In this document: piece by piece, positions 1 through 10,009 of the stretch
Layout: the number at the start of each line of letters is the position of its first letter
How positions within the stretch are numbered: the stretch's first letter is position 1
Assembly: GCF_003666685.1 (NCBI RefSeq)
Contig: NZ_RCIZ01000001.1
Location: 806,001 to 870,000, forward strand
Source of the DNA: Mesorhizobium sp. YM1C-6-2
GTDB taxonomy: Bacteria > Pseudomonadota > Alphaproteobacteria > Rhizobiales > Rhizobiaceae
Length of the DNA stretch: 64,000 bases
Reading direction: 5' to 3'
The notes under the pieces: generated by a model
The model's input: only the letters and a program-made list of their open reading frames with translations
What the model was told of the DNA's origin: nothing
The model's database searches: none
Program-made: the position numbers and the translations under genes

Positions 1-272
1 TGAGGGCGCGCCTCGAAGGCAAGTGGACCCCGGGCCAGTATCTGCTGCCGTTCGGTGACGGCACCGATCGCGACGTGTGGGGCGAGACCGTGCCTGCGGA
101 TGCGGCAAAGGCCGGCGACGAGGCGCGCGAGAAGATCCTTGGCGGCTGGAAGCCGTTTGTCGGCGAGCTCAAGGACAACAAGGGCGAGGTCAAGATCGCT
201 GCCGGGCAGGAAATGACCGAGACCGATCTCTATAATTGGAACTGGTCGATTGACGGCATCAGCGGTCTCTAG
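1..272 (+). CDS. BMP/PnrA-family ABC transporter substrate-binding protein, C-terminal part
   Basis: The reading frame is open from base 3 to the stop at 270-272, so only the last 89 or so residues of a longer protein are present; the start lies left of the window. The tail carries WTPGQYLLPFGDGTDRDVWG and ends in YNWNWSIDGISGL, which resembles the C-terminus of basic membrane protein (BMP/PnrA) periplasmic lipoproteins that bind purine nucleosides. Family assignment rests mainly on the three downstream genes, which are the matching fused ATPase and two permeases of this transporter class, starting 15 bases later. The ligand is inferred, not shown. Confidence 0.7.
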   Translation, partial: RARLEGKWTPGQYLLPFGDGTDRDVWGETVPADAAKAGDEAREKILGGWKPFVGELKDNKGEVKIAAGQEMTETDLYNWNWSIDGISGL

Positions 273-287
273 TTCGCTCGAGATCCG

Positions 288-1889
<1,602 letters not shown>

Positions 1890-1891
1890 CG

Positions 1892-2938
1892 ATGGCCATC
1901 CGCATCCAGCGCGTGCCGTCCGAGAACCTCGGAGGCGGCGTCGCAGCGCGACTGATCGCGATCTTGCTGGCATTGCTCGTCGCCGCGGTGATCTTCTCGC
2001 TCAACGGCGCCGACCTCGGCGCGCTCGGCGCGCATGTCCTGAAGTCGACCTTCGGCTCGAGGTTCGGCCTGATGGATATCGGCCTGATCATGACACCGCT
2101 GATCCTGACCGGCCTCGCGGTGATGATCGCCATGAAGGTGGGAGCCTGGAACATCGGCGCCGAGGGCCAGTTCTGCGCCGGCGCCTTCGCGGCGACCGCC
2201 GTGGCGCTGTTCGTGCCGGGTCCGACCGTAGTGATCGTTCCCCTGATGTTTGTCGCTGGCGCGCTCGGCGGCATGGTCTGGATTCTGATACCCACTCTCG
2301 CGCGCGCCTATGCCGACGTCAGCGAGCTCATCACGACGCTGCTGCTGAACTTCGTCGGCGTACTGCTGATCTATTACGTCGCGACCGGACCATGGCTAGA
2401 CCCGAGCGGTATGTCCTTTGCCGCCACCAAGAGGCTGCCCTACGACATACCGAGCTTCTGGGGCGACGTTCATTGGGGGCTGCCCATCGCCGTTCTGCTT
2501 ACCGTGCTTGTCGCGGCCGTGCTGAACTATACGCGCTGGGGCTACGAGGTGCGTATCGCCGGCTCCAACCCGAGCGCCGCGCGCTATGCGGCTATCCCCT
2601 TTCGCCGCCACCTCATCGTCGTCATGCTGCTGTCCGGCGCCATCGCCGGCCTCGCCGGCATGTTCGAGGCGGTCGGGACGGCGCACCGGCTGCAGGGCGG
2701 CATCTCCAACAATTTCGGCTATATCGGCATCATGGTGGCGGTGCTGGCGCGCGGCTCGGCGATCGGCGTGCTGGCGGGCGCTTTGCTGATGGCTGTGATC
2801 CTCAAGTCGGGCATCGCCTTGCAGACGCAAGGGGTCAACATCTCCACGGTGCTGGCCCTCACCGGCCTGATCCTGTTCTTCACTGCGATCGGCGACGAGC
2901 TGTCGCACTACCGTATCGTCCGTTCCAAGCCGGCGTAA
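1892..2938 (+). CDS. BMP-type ABC transporter permease 1
   Basis: A 348-residue hydrophobic protein, YufP-like, with the features of BPD_transp_2 permeases: many membrane segments and the sequence MKVGAWNIGAEGQF near residue 85 that is typical of nucleoside-type permeases. It would form the membrane pore together with the next gene. The ATG at 1892 is preferred; an in-frame TTG at 1886 would overlap the stop of the ATPase gene. Codirectional with the ATPase and tightly spaced, so part of the same operon. Confidence 0.9.
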   Translation: MAIRIQRVPSENLGGGVAARLIAILLALLVAAVIFSLNGADLGALGAHVLKSTFGSRFGLMDIGLIMTPLILTGLAVMIAMKVGAWNIGAEGQFCAGAFAATAVALFVPGPTVVIVPLMFVAGALGGMVWILIPTLARAYADVSELITTLLLNFVGVLLIYYVATGPWLDPSGMSFAATKRLPYDIPSFWGDVHWGLPIAVLLTVLVAAVLNYTRWGYEVRIAGSNPSAARYAAIPFRRHLIVVMLLSGAIAGLAGMFEAVGTAHRLQGGISNNFGYIGIMVAVLARGSAIGVLAGALLMAVILKSGIALQTQGVNISTVLALTGLILFFTAIGDELSHYRIVRSKPA

Positions 2939-2950
2939 TATCGGAGCCCG

Positions 2951-3889
2951 ATGATGGACCTTATCGCTGGTCTGATCCAAACCTCTATCCTCGCCGGCGG
3001 CGTGCTGGCGCTGGCGGCTCTCGGCGAGGTGCTTGCCGAGCGTGTCGGCATCGTCAATCTCGGCGTCGAAGGGCTGATCGCGCTCGGTGCAATCACCGGC
3101 ATCGCCACCGTCGTCGCCATCCCCAGCCCGACGCTCGGTTTCGTCCTGGCGCTGCTTGTCGGCCTCCTAGTGGGCATGGTCTTCGCGACCGCGACGGTGA
3201 TCGTGCGCGCCAACCAGATTCTCTGCGGCCTTGCGCTTACGCTCATGGGCACCGGCGTCGCGGCGATGATCGGCAAGGCCTATTCGGGCATTCCTGCTCC
3301 GGCGACGTTTCCGCCGGTGGCAATCCCGTTCCTCAGCGACCTTCCGCTTGTCGGCAGGGCGCTGTTCACCCAGAACGTTCTGGTCTACCTGATCTATCTC
3401 GTTCTTCCCTTTGCGATCCATCATCTTTTGTTCCGGACCCGGCACGGTCTCGATCTCAGGGCGGTTGGCGAAAACCCGGCCGCGGCGGACGCTGCCGGCA
3501 TTCCGGTCAGGCGCATCCGCTTCTGGTACGTCTCGGCGGGTGCGGCTCTCGCCGCCGGCGCGGGCGCCTATTTGACGCTCGCCTTCGTGCCGTCCTGGTC
3601 GGAAGGCGTCGTCGCGGGCCGCGGCTGGATCGCCGTGGCGCTCGTCATCTTCGCCGGCTACCGGCCGTGGACCGCCGTCGGCGCGGCGCTGCTGTTCGGT
3701 CTGATCACTTCGCTCGGCTTCGTCGGTCAGGCGCGCAACTGGCCGATCGCCGCGCCGGTCCTGTCGATGCTGCCCTATCTCGGCACGATCGCGCTGATGA
3801 TCGTTCCTGTGCTCGCCTGGCAAAAGGTGCGCCGCCTGATGGCCGCGCCGGCAGCGCTTGGCCAACCCTATTTCCGAGACGTCCGTTAG
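2951..3889 (+). CDS. BMP-type ABC transporter permease 2
   Basis: A 312-residue integral membrane protein, YufQ-like, with the diagnostic ERVGIVNLGVEGLIALGA stretch near residues 31-48. It pairs with the preceding permease, from which it is separated by 12 bases. The heterodimeric permease plus fused ATPase plus BMP binding protein is the standard composition of bacterial nucleoside importers such as NupABC or BmpDEFG; the substrate here is inferred from the deaminase gene that follows. Confidence 0.9.
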   Translation: MMDLIAGLIQTSILAGGVLALAALGEVLAERVGIVNLGVEGLIALGAITGIATVVAIPSPTLGFVLALLVGLLVGMVFATATVIVRANQILCGLALTLMGTGVAAMIGKAYSGIPAPATFPPVAIPFLSDLPLVGRALFTQNVLVYLIYLVLPFAIHHLLFRTRHGLDLRAVGENPAAADAAGIPVRRIRFWYVSAGAALAAGAGAYLTLAFVPSWSEGVVAGRGWIAVALVIFAGYRPWTAVGAALLFGLITSLGFVGQARNWPIAAPVLSMLPYLGTIALMIVPVLAWQKVRRLMAAPAALGQPYFRDVR

Positions 3890-3921
3890 GAGGCGGGAGC
3901 ACGACGAATTAGGAAGTTCCC

Positions 3922-3943
3922 TGGCCGCCGGAAGCGGCGGCCA
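3922..3943 (+). terminator. Hairpin between permease and deaminase genes
   Basis: Perfect 8-bp inverted repeat (TGGCCGCC / GGCGGCCA) with a 6-base loop, 32 bases after the permease stop. There is no T-run, so it is not a classical intrinsic terminator; it may stabilise or separate the transporter mRNA from the deaminase mRNA. Confidence 0.35.
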
Positions 3944-4053
3944 ACTGCCCGTTCACTCATGATGACGATCCGCGGTCAGCACCTCGCGGGACAGGGCTCA
4001 CAGCGAAGCAGGCCGGTGCGGTCTGCTTGTCGGCGCAAGGCCTGGAGGTGAAT

Positions 4054-5406
4054 ATGACGATCGAACTCGTGGTGCGCGATGCGCATGTCTATGTGAAGCG
4101 TGGCCGTGAGCTGCCCGGCGGCTGGGTGGCGATCAAGGACGGGCGGATCCATTCCGTCGGCCATGCCGGCGAGGAGCCGGAAGGCCTGCGGACCATCTCC
4201 GCCGGAGGGCGTCTGCTGACACCAGGGCTGATCAACGCCCATCATCACATGTACCAGAACCTGACCCGTGCCTATGCGCCCGTCACCAACGGCACGCTCT
4301 TCGAATGGCTGACCGGGCTCTACCCGCTATGGGCGAAGCTCGACGAGGATGCCGTCTACCTCTCGACCTATGTCGCCATGACCGAGCTGCTGATGGGCGG
4401 CTGCACGACTTCGATGGATCACATGTACGTCCATCCGAAGCCGTTCCTGATCGACGCGCAGTTCCGCGCCGCCAAGGACATCGGCTTCCGCTTCTACGCC
4501 ACGCGCGGCTCCATGACGCGCTCGGTGGAGCAGGGCGGCCTGCCGCCTGCGTCGGTGGTCCAGTCCGAGGACGAGATCCTCGCCGACAGCGTGCGGCTGA
4601 TCGAGACCTATCACGATCCCAGGCCCGGCTCGATGAGCCGCCTAGCGCTGGCGCCGTGCTCGCTGTTCTCGGTGACCGAGCGGATCATGGCGGAGTCGGC
4701 GAAGCTTGCCGATACCTACGACCTCAGGCTGCACACGCACCTCGCCGAGGATCCCGAGGAGGACGTCTACTGCAAGGAAGTCTACGGCTGCACGCCGGTC
4801 GAATATTTCGAGCGGGTCGGCTGGGCGAGCAAGCGGTCCTGGGTCGCGCATTTCATCTATCCGGGCGACGAGGAAATCGGCCGGCTGGCGCATGCCGGCG
4901 TCGGCGTCGCCCAGTGCCCCTGCTCGAACATGCTGATCGGCGGCGGATCGGCCGACCTGATGGGCCTGAGGCGGCGCGGCATGCGCGTTGGCCTCGGCTG
5001 CGACGGTTCGGCGTCGACCGACCACGCCTCGATGTGGCTGGAGGCGCGCACGGCGCTGCTTCTCGGCCGCTACCGCAATGGTCCGGCCTCGATGTCCGCG
5101 CGCGATGCGCTCGACGCCGCGACCATCGGCGGCGCCGCCTGCCTTGGCTGGGAGGACGAGATCGGCCATCTCGAGCCGGGGGCATGCGCCGACCTGGTGG
5201 TCTGGCAGATGTCGGATGTGGCGCTTGCCGGCGCCCATACCGATCCGGTCGAGGCGTGGCTGCGCTGCGGTCCTGCGGTCGCCGGGCTGACCATCGTCAA
5301 CGGCGTGCCGCTCATCGAGGGCGGCCAGCCGCTGATGGGAGACCTGCCCGATGTGCTTGCCCGCCACGCGAAGCAGTCGCGCCGCATCCAGTGCCTGCCG
5401 GCCTGA
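4054..5406 (+). CDS. 8-oxoguanine deaminase-like amidohydrolase
   Basis: A 450-residue amidohydrolase-superfamily enzyme of the AtzB/TrzN/8-oxoguanine deaminase group. Visible metal and catalytic elements: NAHHHMYQNLTRAYAP (HxH strand-1 ligands, ~residue 66), HTHLAED (~230, metal ligand and neighbouring acid), WVAHFIYP (~265) and GLGCDGSASTD (final Asp, ~320). The text resembles the Pseudomonas 8-oxoguanine deaminase family, which converts 8-oxoguanine to uric acid. ATG 4054 is chosen because GGAGGTG lies at 4044-4050; an upstream in-frame start at 4027 lacks this. It lies 164 bases after the purine-type importer genes, suggesting import and deamination of a (modified) purine. Guanine or another aminopurine is a possible alternative substrate. 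Confidence 0.8.
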   Translation: MTIELVVRDAHVYVKRGRELPGGWVAIKDGRIHSVGHAGEEPEGLRTISAGGRLLTPGLINAHHHMYQNLTRAYAPVTNGTLFEWLTGLYPLWAKLDEDAVYLSTYVAMTELLMGGCTTSMDHMYVHPKPFLIDAQFRAAKDIGFRFYATRGSMTRSVEQGGLPPASVVQSEDEILADSVRLIETYHDPRPGSMSRLALAPCSLFSVTERIMAESAKLADTYDLRLHTHLAEDPEEDVYCKEVYGCTPVEYFERVGWASKRSWVAHFIYPGDEEIGRLAHAGVGVAQCPCSNMLIGGGSADLMGLRRRGMRVGLGCDGSASTDHASMWLEARTALLLGRYRNGPASMSARDALDAATIGGAACLGWEDEIGHLEPGACADLVVWQMSDVALAGAHTDPVEAWLRCGPAVAGLTIVNGVPLIEGGQPLMGDLPDVLARHAKQSRRIQCLPA

Positions 5407-5422
5407 GGAGACCGGCGGTCCG

Positions 5423-5444
5423 CCGGCCCGGAGTTTCGGGCCGG
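5423..5444. terminator. Hairpin between convergent genes
   Basis: Perfect 8-bp inverted repeat (CCGGCCCG / CGGGCCGG) with a 6-base loop in the 83-base gap between the convergent deaminase and SDR genes. Position suits a shared transcription end, but no T-run follows. Confidence 0.4.
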
Positions 5445-5489
5445 AGGGACTGTGACATGGCGGCATCAAAGGTGCACGCCTCGCCCTGA

Positions 5490-6218
5490 TCAGACGTCCT
5501 CGTTCTGTGGTAGTATCACGAGATCGCGGATAGTCACGTGGGCTGGCCGAGACAGCATGAATACGACGGCTTCCGCCACGTCCTCGGAGCGAAGGCCTTC
5601 GTGCGCCTCGACCTTGTCTGCAATTGCTGCAGGGTCCCTATAGCCCCACAACTCGTTCAGCACGACACCCGGCGAGACCTCGCCGACGCGGATGTTGTAG
5701 CGCGCCACTTGCCGACGGAGTCCATGCACGAAGGACTGGATGGCATGCTTGGAAGCCGAATAGATCGGTTCCAGATGAATTGCCTGGTGGCCGGAAATCG
5801 ACGAGGTGACGATGATGTGTCCCTGTTTGCGCTGTATCATGCCGGGCAAAACGCAACGCACGAGGCGGAATACGCTGCTGACGTTGATGGCGATCAGCTC
5901 GTCCCAGGCATCGGGGTCTCCCTCGGCAACTTCCCCAGGAATGTAAAGGCCGGCGTTTGGCAACAATACATCGATGCCGCCGAAGCGAGCTATCGTTTCG
6001 GCGACGGCGCGATTGAGATCGTCGGGCCGGGTCAGATCGGCGGGAGCCACCAATGTCTCGCCTTCTATCTCGTCTGCAACGGCCGTCAGTCTGTCCGCGG
6101 AGCGGCCGACGAGCGCGACACGCATTCCCTCCGCGGCGACCGCCCTCGCCATTGCGCGACCTATGCCCGAACCGGCGCCTGTGACCAGAGCCACCTTCCC
6201 CCTCAAGTCCTGCGACAT
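5490..6218 (-). CDS. SDR family NAD(P)-dependent oxidoreductase
   Basis: A 242-residue classical short-chain dehydrogenase. The N-terminus has KVALVTGAGSGIG (cofactor-binding TGxxxGxG), then LLPNAGLY (NAG motif, ~residue 84), VTSSISG (catalytic Ser) and YSASKHA (catalytic Tyr-x3-Lys, ~153-157). ATG 6218 is preferred over a GTG 15 bases upstream because GGAGGAC sits 6 bases before the ATG. The enzyme reduces a ketone or oxidises an alcohol; the substrate cannot be told. It stands alone: convergent with the deaminase and divergent from the FMN reductase. Confidence 0.85.
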   Translation of the reverse strand: MSQDLRGKVALVTGAGSGIGRAMARAVAAEGMRVALVGRSADRLTAVADEIEGETLVAPADLTRPDDLNRAVAETIARFGGIDVLLPNAGLYIPGEVAEGDPDAWDELIAINVSSVFRLVRCVLPGMIQRKQGHIIVTSSISGHQAIHLEPIYSASKHAIQSFVHGLRRQVARYNIRVGEVSPGVVLNELWGYRDPAAIADKVEAHEGLRSEDVAEAVVFMLSRPAHVTIRDLVILPQNEDV

Positions 6219-6517
6219 GGTGCTGTCCTCCACGATGTATTGAAGTGACTATTGAATAGCAGTGGACCCGCTTGGTGAGGCAGTTTGGCGACTTGGCCAG
6301 GGTGGATGTGTTTTGTTTCTAAGCCGCCGATTGCTCCGTCGGTTCGGCCATAACATAGACCTTATCGGGCGTCCTGCCGCCGCCGGCCGAGTGTGGGCGC
6401 CCGCCGGTTGCAATAGTCGACCCGGGAACCGATGCCCGCCTGTGACACGGCGACATGAAAGGTGCATAGTCCGCCTCGGGTGGGGTCTGTCGCGCATGCG
6501 CTCGAAAGGAACCCTCC
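6219..6517. other. Divergent intergenic region (about 300 bases)
   Basis: Holds the promoters of the divergent SDR and FMN reductase genes. Apart from the GAAAGGA ribosome-binding site at 6504-6510 for the reductase I see no convincing -35/-10 pair, terminator, repeat or small gene. Confidence 0.4.
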
Positions 6518-7090
6518 ATGGCAAAATACGAGGTGGGCTATCTCGTCGGCAGCCTTGCTTCCAACTCCATCAACAGGAAGCTGGCGCTCGCCCTTGTCAA
6601 TCTTTCTCCCCCGGAACTGGACCTCCGGGAAATCCCCATCCGGGACCTGCCGCTCTACTGCTATGACTACGATTCCGACTATCCCGATGTCGCCAAGCGG
6701 TTCAAGGACGCGATCGCCAACGTCGACGCGGTGCTGTTCGTCACGCCCGAGTACAACCGTTCCATACCCGGCGCCTTGAAGAATGCGATAGACTGGGCAA
6801 GCAGGCCGTACGGCAAGAACGCGTTCACGCGCAAGCCTTCGGCCGTGATCGGAACCTCTCCCGGCTCGATAGGCACCGCCGTCGGCCAGCAGCACCTGCG
6901 CAGTATCCTGAGCTTCTGCAATTCGCCGCAGATGAACGCGCCGGAAGCCTACATCCAGTTCACGCCCGACCTGATCAAGGACGACGGCGAGGTGACGCGC
7001 GATTCCACGGCCGAGTTCCTGACGAACTACATGGCCGAATTCCGCACCTTCATCGAAAGGGTTCTTACCGTCCTGCCGCGACAGCGCTGA
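6518..7090 (+). CDS. NAD(P)H-dependent FMN reductase
   Basis: A 190-residue flavodoxin-fold protein of the NADPH-dependent FMN reductase / ChrR-like family. The hallmark FVTPEYNRSIPGALKNAIDW lies at about residues 75-94 and a second flavin loop, TSPGSIGTAVGQQHLR, at about 110-125. Such enzymes reduce quinones, chromate, azo dyes or supply reduced FMN in the cytoplasm. GAAAGGA at 6504-6510 supports the ATG at 6518. No partner monooxygenase is adjacent, so the physiological substrate is open. Confidence 0.85.
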   Translation: MAKYEVGYLVGSLASNSINRKLALALVNLSPPELDLREIPIRDLPLYCYDYDSDYPDVAKRFKDAIANVDAVLFVTPEYNRSIPGALKNAIDWASRPYGKNAFTRKPSAVIGTSPGSIGTAVGQQHLRSILSFCNSPQMNAPEAYIQFTPDLIKDDGEVTRDSTAEFLTNYMAEFRTFIERVLTVLPRQR

Positions 7091-7105
7091 CGGGGAGGGC
7101 GGTCG

Positions 7106-7135
7106 CGAGGCTCACTCACGGTTGAGCGAGCCTCG
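7106..7135. terminator. Hairpin between convergent genes
   Basis: Inverted repeat of 8 bp (CGAGGCTC / GAGCCTCG) extended inward by 4 bp (CTCA / TGAG) after one mismatch, loop CGGT. It lies in the 62-base gap between the convergent FMN reductase and molybdenum hydroxylase genes and is probably a bidirectional transcription end; there is no long T-run. Confidence 0.5.
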
Positions 7136-7152
7136 AATGCCCTGAAGCCTCC

Positions 7153-9519
7153 TCAGCCGGGGCGCGTCATCAGCACGTTGTCCCACCAGCCGTCGGCAAT
7201 GTGGGGCAGTTCGACCGCGGCTTCCTTGCCCAGCAGATATCCCAGCACGCGCGGCGGCGTCAGCGGGGTCTGCTGGATACGGCACCCGGTCGCGTTGGCG
7301 ACAGCGCAGGCGATCGCCGCCGGCGGGTTCAGGATGGGAACCTCGCCTGCCCCCTTGACGCCCAGCGGCCCGATCGACGGCGCCCCTTCGTAGAGGTCGA
7401 TCTCGATCGGCAGGGTGTCCTGCGCGAGCGGCACCCGGTAGGTTTCGAGGCTGTTCTGGCGGATGCTGCCATCCTCGCCGATCGTGTGCTCCTCATGCAG
7501 GGCGTAGCCGATCCCCTGCGTGACGCCGCCCTGGATCTGCCCATGGATTGCGCGGGGGTTGAGCGCCCTGCCGACGTCCTGCACGACCCGGTAGCTCAGG
7601 ATGTCCACATGCCCGGTCTCCGGATCGACGGCGACCTCGCAATCGTGGACGCTGAAGACGGGGATGTCGATCGCGTCGATGAAGTGGCCTGCCGCGCAGC
7701 CCGGCATGGCGGCGACGCCGGGATTGGTGAAGGAGCCGCTGCCGACCACCGGCCCCGTCGCCTGATGCGCGTGCTGCACGACCTTCGCGATCGTCATGCC
7801 CGAACCTTCGATCCCGGCGATCTCGACGCGTCCATTGCGCAGCACCAGCCTGTCCGGTTGCGTCTGCAGCAGCTCGCTCGCCGTCTTCAGGATAGTCTCG
7901 CGGACATTCTGCGCCGCGGCCTTGCTGGCGGCGCCGACGGAGACCGTGGTGCGGCCGCCGCCGACGCCGAGGTCGAAGCCGGCTGCATCCGTGTCGGCGC
8001 TGCGCACGATCACATCATCCGGATGGATGCCGAGTTCGTGCGCGACGATCTGCGGTATCGCCTGCACCATCGTTCCCTGTCCGAGCTCGACGCCGGCCGT
8101 TATCAGCGTCGCGCTGCCGTCGGCGTTGAGATTGATGGTGGCGGTCGAAGGACCGACGAAGATGAACCAGGTGCCGACGACCGTCGCGCGACCATAGAGA
8201 CGCTCGCCGGCGAGTTCTTTCTTCGGCGGCGATTTTTCGCGCAGCGCCTCCATGCGGTCGAGCATCGGGCCGAGCACGTCGCCCTCGAACACCTGGCCCG
8301 TGGCGCCGATGTCGCCGTCGCCGAGTACGTTGCGCCGCCGGAAGGCGAGCGCGTCCATGCCGATCGCTTCGCAGATCTCGTCGGTGTGCCGTTCCAGAGC
8401 GAAGGTGTTGTAGACGCCGTTGCATGCGCGGAAAGCGCCGTTCGGCGGCGTGTTGGTGTAGACGGCCCGGCTCGCAAGATTGACGGCGCCGAGCTTGTAG
8501 TTGCCGGTGAGCGTGTGCGCCGTCATCGTGGTGAGGAATATCTGTTCGCCGCCATAGGCGCCGCAATCCATCAGCACCACCGCCTCGCGGCCGACGATCT
8601 CGCCGTCACGCGTCACCGCCGAACGGATCTTGATGTCCGCATTCTCGCGGCACAGGCAGGTCAGCATCTCCTCCTGCCGCGAATAGACGAGACGGACCGG
8701 CCGGCCGGACTTGCGGGCAAGGATCGCCGCATAGGGCTCCAGCGTGCAGTCGAACTTCTGGCCGAAACCTCCGCCAACCGGCGGCACGGTGACGCGCACC
8801 TGCGATGCCGGGACGCCGAGCAGCTTGGCGGTCTGGTTCCGGACGGTCCAGGGCACCTGCGTCGACGTTTCGATATGGTAGCGGCCGTCCTCGAAGCTGG
8901 CGATCGCGGCGCGGGGCTCGAGCGAGACATGGTTCTGCCGGCCGACGCGGAAGCAGCTCTCGACAACGACCACGTCGTCGCGTGCGAACGCCGCCGCCGT
9001 GTCGCCGCGGACCACGGTCGCTTCCCAGGCCACGTTACCGCCGCGCGCGCCGCCTTCGAACAGCACCTCGTAGCTCTTCCAGTCGGGATGGACGAGCGGT
9101 GCGCCCGGCGCCAGCGCATCGGCCATGGTGAGCGCGGCGGGAAGCGGCTCGAGCTCGACCTCGATCGCCTGTGCGGCGGCCAGCGCCTGCTCATAGGTGT
9201 CGGCCGCCACCGCGGCGATCTGTTCGCCATGGAAGCGGATGACGCCGGAGGCGAAGAGCGGATGGTCGGCGATGCCGATGCCGTGCATGCCGGGCGCGTC
9301 CTCGGCCATCGCGATGGCTCTAACACCCGGCATCTGCCGGGCTCTCGATGCATCGATCTTCACGATGCGCGCCGAGGCGACTTCCGACCGCAGGATCGCG
9401 GCATGAAGCATGCCCGGCGCGGCCCGGTCGATCGTATAGCGCGTCCGGCCCAAGAGTTTGTCGCGGGCGTCGCGTCGCGGCAGGTTCATCGTCGCCTGGG
9501 AGGGATCGGGGGCAGCCAT
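7153..9519 (-). CDS. Xanthine dehydrogenase-family molybdopterin-binding subunit
   Basis: A 788-residue large subunit of a molybdenum hydroxylase. It begins with the aldehyde oxidase/xanthine dehydrogenase a/b hammerhead (RDARDKLLGRTRYTIDRA), followed by Moco-binding glycine-rich segments (PPVGGGFGQKFD ~ residue 245; GVELGQGTM ~ 473) and ends with GVKGAGEVPILNP, whose Glu726 aligns with the catalytic glutamate of the family. These enzymes hydroxylate a carbon next to nitrogen in N-heterocycles, or oxidise aldehydes, using water as the oxygen source. It is the last gene of the long minus-strand run and follows its 2Fe-2S subunit by 3 bases. True xanthine dehydrogenase is usually encoded in two genes (XdhA, XdhB), so the substrate need not be xanthine. 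Confidence 0.88.
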   Translation of the reverse strand: MAAPDPSQATMNLPRRDARDKLLGRTRYTIDRAAPGMLHAAILRSEVASARIVKIDASRARQMPGVRAIAMAEDAPGMHGIGIADHPLFASGVIRFHGEQIAAVAADTYEQALAAAQAIEVELEPLPAALTMADALAPGAPLVHPDWKSYEVLFEGGARGGNVAWEATVVRGDTAAAFARDDVVVVESCFRVGRQNHVSLEPRAAIASFEDGRYHIETSTQVPWTVRNQTAKLLGVPASQVRVTVPPVGGGFGQKFDCTLEPYAAILARKSGRPVRLVYSRQEEMLTCLCRENADIKIRSAVTRDGEIVGREAVVLMDCGAYGGEQIFLTTMTAHTLTGNYKLGAVNLASRAVYTNTPPNGAFRACNGVYNTFALERHTDEICEAIGMDALAFRRRNVLGDGDIGATGQVFEGDVLGPMLDRMEALREKSPPKKELAGERLYGRATVVGTWFIFVGPSTATINLNADGSATLITAGVELGQGTMVQAIPQIVAHELGIHPDDVIVRSADTDAAGFDLGVGGGRTTVSVGAASKAAAQNVRETILKTASELLQTQPDRLVLRNGRVEIAGIEGSGMTIAKVVQHAHQATGPVVGSGSFTNPGVAAMPGCAAGHFIDAIDIPVFSVHDCEVAVDPETGHVDILSYRVVQDVGRALNPRAIHGQIQGGVTQGIGYALHEEHTIGEDGSIRQNSLETYRVPLAQDTLPIEIDLYEGAPSIGPLGVKGAGEVPILNPPAAIACAVANATGCRIQQTPLTPPRVLGYLLGKEAAVELPHIADGWWDNVLMTRPG

Positions 9520-9522
9520 CGT

Positions 9523-9981
9523 TCAACCTCGTCTTGCAAGCGCGACCGCCGCGTCGACGACACGCTCGTAACCCGTGCAGCGGCAGATGTTGCCGACCAG
9601 CGCAGCCTTTATCTCGTCGCGCCCGGCGCTTGGCCTGTCCCGGAAGAATGCCGTCAGCGCCATAAGGATGCCCGGAAAGCACATGCCGCACTGAACCACG
9701 TCGTGCTCTTCCATGACCTCCTGAAGCGGGGAAGGCTTGCCGTCGGCGGCGAGCGCCTCGACGGTCTGGACCTCGCATCCCTCGACCGCGCCGAGCGGCA
9801 CCAGGCACGAAACGACGGCGCGCCCGTCGATGTGGACGGTGCAGGCGCCGCAGATTCCTTCGCGGCAGACCGGTTTCGCGCCGGTCAGATGGTACTCGTC
9901 GCGCAATATGTCGATGAGCGGCGTCATCGGATCGCGGGCCGAGGTCCGGCTTTCGCCGTTGATCACGAAGCTTGTGGTCAT
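9523..9981 (-). CDS. (2Fe-2S)-binding subunit of molybdenum hydroxylase
   Basis: A 152-residue small subunit with two iron-sulphur clusters. The plant-ferredoxin-like N-terminal cluster uses CREGICGAC plus a later Cys (VVSC); the C-terminal helical cluster uses CGMCFPG and CRCTGYE. It passes electrons from the molybdenum site to FAD. The ATG at 9981 gives the normal family start (MTTSFVINGE); a longer open frame upstream to 10242 overlaps the FAD subunit and is not used. It lies between the FAD and molybdenum subunits, an S-M-L style operon order (M-S-L here). Confidence 0.9.
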   Translation of the reverse strand: MTTSFVINGESRTSARDPMTPLIDILRDEYHLTGAKPVCREGICGACTVHIDGRAVVSCLVPLGAVEGCEVQTVEALAADGKPSPLQEVMEEHDVVQCGMCFPGILMALTAFFRDRPSAGRDEIKAALVGNICRCTGYERVVDAAVALARRG

Positions 9982-10009
9982 GACGTTCCGCCCTCGACTG
10001 CTCTCATTC